A DNA stretch of 64,000 bases from Vulcanococcus sp. (GTDB taxonomy: Bacteria > Cyanobacteriota > Cyanobacteriia > PCC-6307 > Cyanobiaceae): contig JAHUZV010000019.1 of NCBI GenBank assembly GCA_019264575.1, forward strand, positions 154,250 through 218,249, read 5' to 3'. Position 1 is the first letter of the stretch. Each line of letters starts with the position of its first letter. Both the position numbers and the translations under genes were made by a program. The notes under the pieces are model-generated. The model was given only the letters and a program-made list of their open reading frames with translations. It did no database searches and had not been told where the DNA came from. Positions 61,645 to 64,000 of this stretch are shown here, one piece after another.

Positions 61645-62550
61645 CTACTGGTGGCGGCTGTTTCCTACACCCCAGCGGCGGCGCCAGGCGCCGGTGCCTT
61701 CCACCGTTCCGCTGGCCATGGCGCGGGCCTGGGCCAGTTGCCGCTGCTTCAAGATCTCGGCCCGATCGGCGCATCCGCTCGGATCGCGGTAGGGCTCGGC
61801 CGCATTGGTGCGCAGATGCTCCTGCTCCATCAGGCTCAGGGGCCGCAGCAGGGGATCGCCATCCAGCGGGCTGGGGCTAGCTGCCGTGCCACCGCTCCAA
61901 TCGCTGCTTTGTTTCTGCAGCCCTGAGGGGGCGGCGATGCTGGCCAGATGCAGTCCTGCTTGGAGGAGGGCGTTGCGGATCGCGGCGGCACTGCAATAGG
62001 TGAGCAACCGTCCCTGCGGCTGCAGCAGAGCTCCAAGCCCGCTGAGAAATTCCAGGGTCCACAGCTGAGGGCAGCGGCTGGGGGAGAAGGCGTCCATCAA
62101 CACCAGATCCAGCTGGCCGCGTTGGCCTGAGAGCAGCTCGCTTAGGCGGCTGCGGGCATCACCCCAGAGCATCCGCTCCGAGCTGCAGAGCTCGGCCAGC
62201 TGCTCTGTGGTTCCCGCTTGCCATTGGCTGCTAAAGCCAGGATCGGCCAGGGCTAGCCGCAGGGGTTCAGGGTCCAGCTCCAGCCCCCACCAGCTGAGCT
62301 CAAGGCCGCGGGCCTGGCAGGCCTCCAGCAACGCTGCTGTGTTGCAGCAGGTGCCCACACACACATCCAGTACGCGCAGCGTGCTGCCCGCCGCCCAGCG
62401 ATCGAGCCCCGCTGGGGCAACGCATTTGCTGTGAGCTTCTGCCAGGGCGCCGAGGCCGCTGTGAAACGCCTCGCCGAATTCGCTGCTGAACAGGCTGAAG
62501 CTGCCGTCGGCGGTGCGCCGCGGCTCAAGCCTGGAGGCGCTCGAGGTCAT
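61645..62550 (-). CDS. MnmC N-domain-like (MnmD) tRNA methyltransferase
   Basis: A 301-residue SAM-dependent protein. [20 protein letters not shown] is the typical opening of the MnmC methyltransferase domain, [20 protein letters not shown] the SAM motif, and [20 protein letters not shown] the family signature. In bacteria this domain methylates 5-aminomethyl-2-thiouridine at the tRNA wobble position. The oxidoreductase half of full MnmC is absent, so it is a stand-alone MnmD form. It starts inside the aroA end (26-base overlap). Confidence 0.85.
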   Translation of the reverse strand: MTSSASRLEPRRTADGSFSLFSSEFGEAFHSGLGALAEAHSKCVAPAGLDRWAAGSTLRVLDVCVGTCCNTAALLEACQARGLELSWWGLELDPEPLRLALADPGFSSQWQAGTTEQLAELCSSERMLWGDARSRLSELLSGQRGQLDLVLMDAFSPSRCPQLWTLEFLSGLGALLQPQGRLLTYCSAAAIRNALLQAGLHLASIAAPSGLQKQSSDWSGGTAASPSPLDGDPLLRPLSLMEQEHLRTNAAEPYRDPSGCADRAEILKQRQLAQARAMASGTVEGTGAWRRRWGVGNSRHQ

Positions 62551-63865
62551 CCCAGAAGGTGGGGTACGACACGGCCGCCGCCTCAGGCCGCTGCAACTGG
62601 GTGCTGCCGTTGGCGATCTGAGCGGCCACTGCCAGGCTCATGGCCACGCGGTGATCGGTTTCGCTGTCCACCTCAGCGCCCCGCAGCTGCACACCGCCCT
62701 GGATGGTCATGCCGTCGGCGAATTCCTCGATCACGGCGCCCATCGCACCCAGCTGGCGGGCCATCACGGCCAGGCGATCGGTTTCCTTCACGCGCAGTTC
62801 CTCGGCACCGCTGACGCGGCTCACCCCCTCGGCGCAGCAGGCGGCCACCGCTAGCACCGGAATTTCATCCACCAGGCGCGGGATCAGCTCGGCGCCGATC
62901 TCAAAAGCCTGCAGAGGGCCGTGGGTGACGCGCAGATCCCCCACCGGTTCGCCGGCTACATCGCGCTGGTTGAGCACCTCAATGCGGGCGCCCATCTGCT
63001 CCAGCACATCGAGGATGCCGGTTCGGCTGGGGTTGAGCCCCACGTTTTCCACGGTGAGGTCGGCGCCGGGAGTGATCGCTCCGGCCACCAGCCAAAAGGC
63101 TGCCGAGCTGATGTCGCCGGGCACCACCACCGCCTGGCCCCGCAGGCTTGAGCCGGGTACCACCGTCACTTCCGTATTGCCCGTGCCCCCCACCGTGAGC
63201 TGAGCGCCGAAGGCCCGCAGCATCCGCTCGCTGTGATCGCGGCTCTGCACCGGTTCGATCACGGTGGTGGGTCCTTCCGCGGTGAGGGCAGCCAGCAGGA
63301 TCGCGCTCTTCACCTGGGCCGAGGCCACCGGAGTGCGGATCGTGGCGCCGCGAAGCTGGCGGCCCTGGATCGCTAGGGGGGCCAGGTTGCCCCCGCTGCG
63401 CCCGGCGATCGTGGCCCCCATTTCCGCCAGAGGCCCACCCACCCGTTTCATCGGGCGGCGGCGCAGGGAGTCGTCGCCGGTGAGCACGAAATGGCGCCCA
63501 GCGCGGCCTGCCAACAGGCCGAGCATCAGGCGCATGGTGGTGCCGGAGTTGCCGCAATCCAGCACGGTTTCGGGTTCCTGGAAGCCATCGAGCCCCACGC
63601 CCTGCACCACCACGGGCTGGCCTGCCTCGATCGGCGACACCTCCACGCCCATCGCCCGCAGACAGGCGGCCGTGCTGAGCGGATCTTCCGCAGGCAGTAG
63701 GCCTTCGATCGTGGTAGTGCCTTCGGCGATGGCACCGAAGAGCAGTGAACGGTGGGAGATCGATTTGTCGCCTGGCACGCGCACCGTGCCCCTGAGGCTG
63801 CGGCCTGCGGTGGTTCCCAGGGCGAGGGGCATGGCTGTCGCGTTGAGTGCAGCGAGCGTAGGCAT
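62525..63865 (-). CDS. aroA: 3-phosphoshikimate 1-carboxyvinyltransferase (EPSP synthase)
   Basis: Sixth step of the shikimate pathway toward aromatic amino acids and quinones. ATG 63863-63865 gives 446 residues; a GTG directly before (63868) would add one. [20 protein letters not shown] holds the Lys and Ser that bind shikimate-3-phosphate and phosphoenolpyruvate, [19 protein letters not shown] the second signature, and [18 protein letters not shown] the C-terminal one. Its start overlaps the upstream gene's stop. Confidence 0.97.
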   Translation of the reverse strand: MPTLAALNATAMPLALGTTAGRSLRGTVRVPGDKSISHRSLLFGAIAEGTTTIEGLLPAEDPLSTAACLRAMGVEVSPIEAGQPVVVQGVGLDGFQEPETVLDCGNSGTTMRLMLGLLAGRAGRHFVLTGDDSLRRRPMKRVGGPLAEMGATIAGRSGGNLAPLAIQGRQLRGATIRTPVASAQVKSAILLAALTAEGPTTVIEPVQSRDHSERMLRAFGAQLTVGGTGNTEVTVVPGSSLRGQAVVVPGDISSAAFWLVAGAITPGADLTVENVGLNPSRTGILDVLEQMGARIEVLNQRDVAGEPVGDLRVTHGPLQAFEIGAELIPRLVDEIPVLAVAACCAEGVSRVSGAEELRVKETDRLAVMARQLGAMGAVIEEFADGMTIQGGVQLRGAEVDSETDHRVAMSLAVAAQIANGSTQLQRPEAAAVSYPTFWDDLERLQA

Positions 63866-64000
63866 CACCCGAGCATCAGCCCGCCCGTCCCGCTGAGGCT
63901 CTCGCGGCAGCTGCGTAGATCAAACAGAAGCTCTTCCAAGTTGAACTGCATCAGCTCCCGGTCCATGGCCCGCTGCAGCCGGCGGGCGATGCCTTTGGGG
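63865..64000 (-). CDS. C-terminal end of an unidentified protein
   Basis: Reading the minus strand from base 63999, 44 codons run to a TGA at 63865-63867 that overlaps the aroA ATG (ATGA). The residues begin [20 protein letters not shown] and end [12 protein letters not shown]. The overlap shows it precedes aroA in one operon. Too little is inside the window to name it. Confidence 0.55.
   Translation of the reverse strand, partial: PKGIARRLQRAMDRELMQFNLEELLFDLRSCRESLSGTGGLMLG

Overview
The window is chromosomal DNA of a high-GC unicellular cyanobacterium, most likely an alpha-cyanobacterium of the Cyanobium / marine-brackish Synechococcus type. The evidence is psbA (photosystem II D1), petJ (cytochrome c6), ndhD, ycf51, menD/menB (phylloquinone), hemE, and cyanobacterium-restricted families (DUF760, DUF2605, DUF4336-like). 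The gene orders thrS-glk-thrB-ndhD and menD-menB-...-glgA-...-murF are the kind I know from picocyanobacteria. No rRNA, tRNA, transposase, integrase, phage gene or CRISPR array was seen, and no gap between genes exceeds about 225 bases, so this is compact core genome rather than an island.

Layout. 0-6.3 kb: end of a GAP-type membrane protein, clpB, then four small secreted proteins including two tandem Gly/Trp/Asn-rich paralogues. 6.5-9.0 kb: petJ, an NAD-dependent epimerase-like protein and hemE on the minus strand. 9.1-11.7 kb: a two-gene unit of a solute-binding lipoprotein and an MscS channel. 11.7-17.7 kb: a minus-strand run from ycf51 through several secreted or unknown proteins to glgB. 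17.8-27.9 kb: a plus-strand run of a TamB-like giant, a ROK kinase, proA, folB, a small hydrolase and three membrane genes. 27.8-37.1 kb: a minus-strand run of an unknown 469-residue protein, an M3 peptidase, ndhD, thrB, glk and thrS. 37-42 kb: lysozyme-like protein, trpS, an RGG-rich small protein and a cation efflux protein. 41.6-47.4 kb: a DUF697 membrane protein, psbA, a hydrolase, an SDR protein with a 38-residue membrane peptide, and a glycosyltransferase. 47.2-48.3 kb: a cluster of four very small genes, two of them NblA-like paralogues. 48.4-51 kb: the mntCAB-type manganese transporter. 51-64 kb: lepB, menD, menB, an L,D-transpeptidase, glgA, murF, glmU, an MnmC-like methyltransferase, aroA and the end of one more gene.

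The genes join into a few themes: photosynthetic electron transport and its cofactors (psbA, petJ, ndhD, menD, menB, hemE, and Mn import for the oxygen-evolving complex); glycogen storage and sugar phosphorylation (glgA, glgB, glk, ROK kinase); envelope building (murF, glmU, TamB-like, L,D-transpeptidase, lysozyme-like, lepB); and amino-acid and translation functions (proA, thrB, aroA, thrS, trpS).

No clear new defence or mobile system is present. The items most worth a second look are the secreted Gly/Trp/Asn-rich cluster, the NblA-like pair, three helically phased TTCATGAA palindromes upstream of psbA, a near-perfect palindrome abutting mntC, a possible pseudoknot upstream of an uncharacterised three-gene membrane operon, a ROK kinase lacking all its zinc ligands, and a DUF697 protein whose P-loop has decayed.
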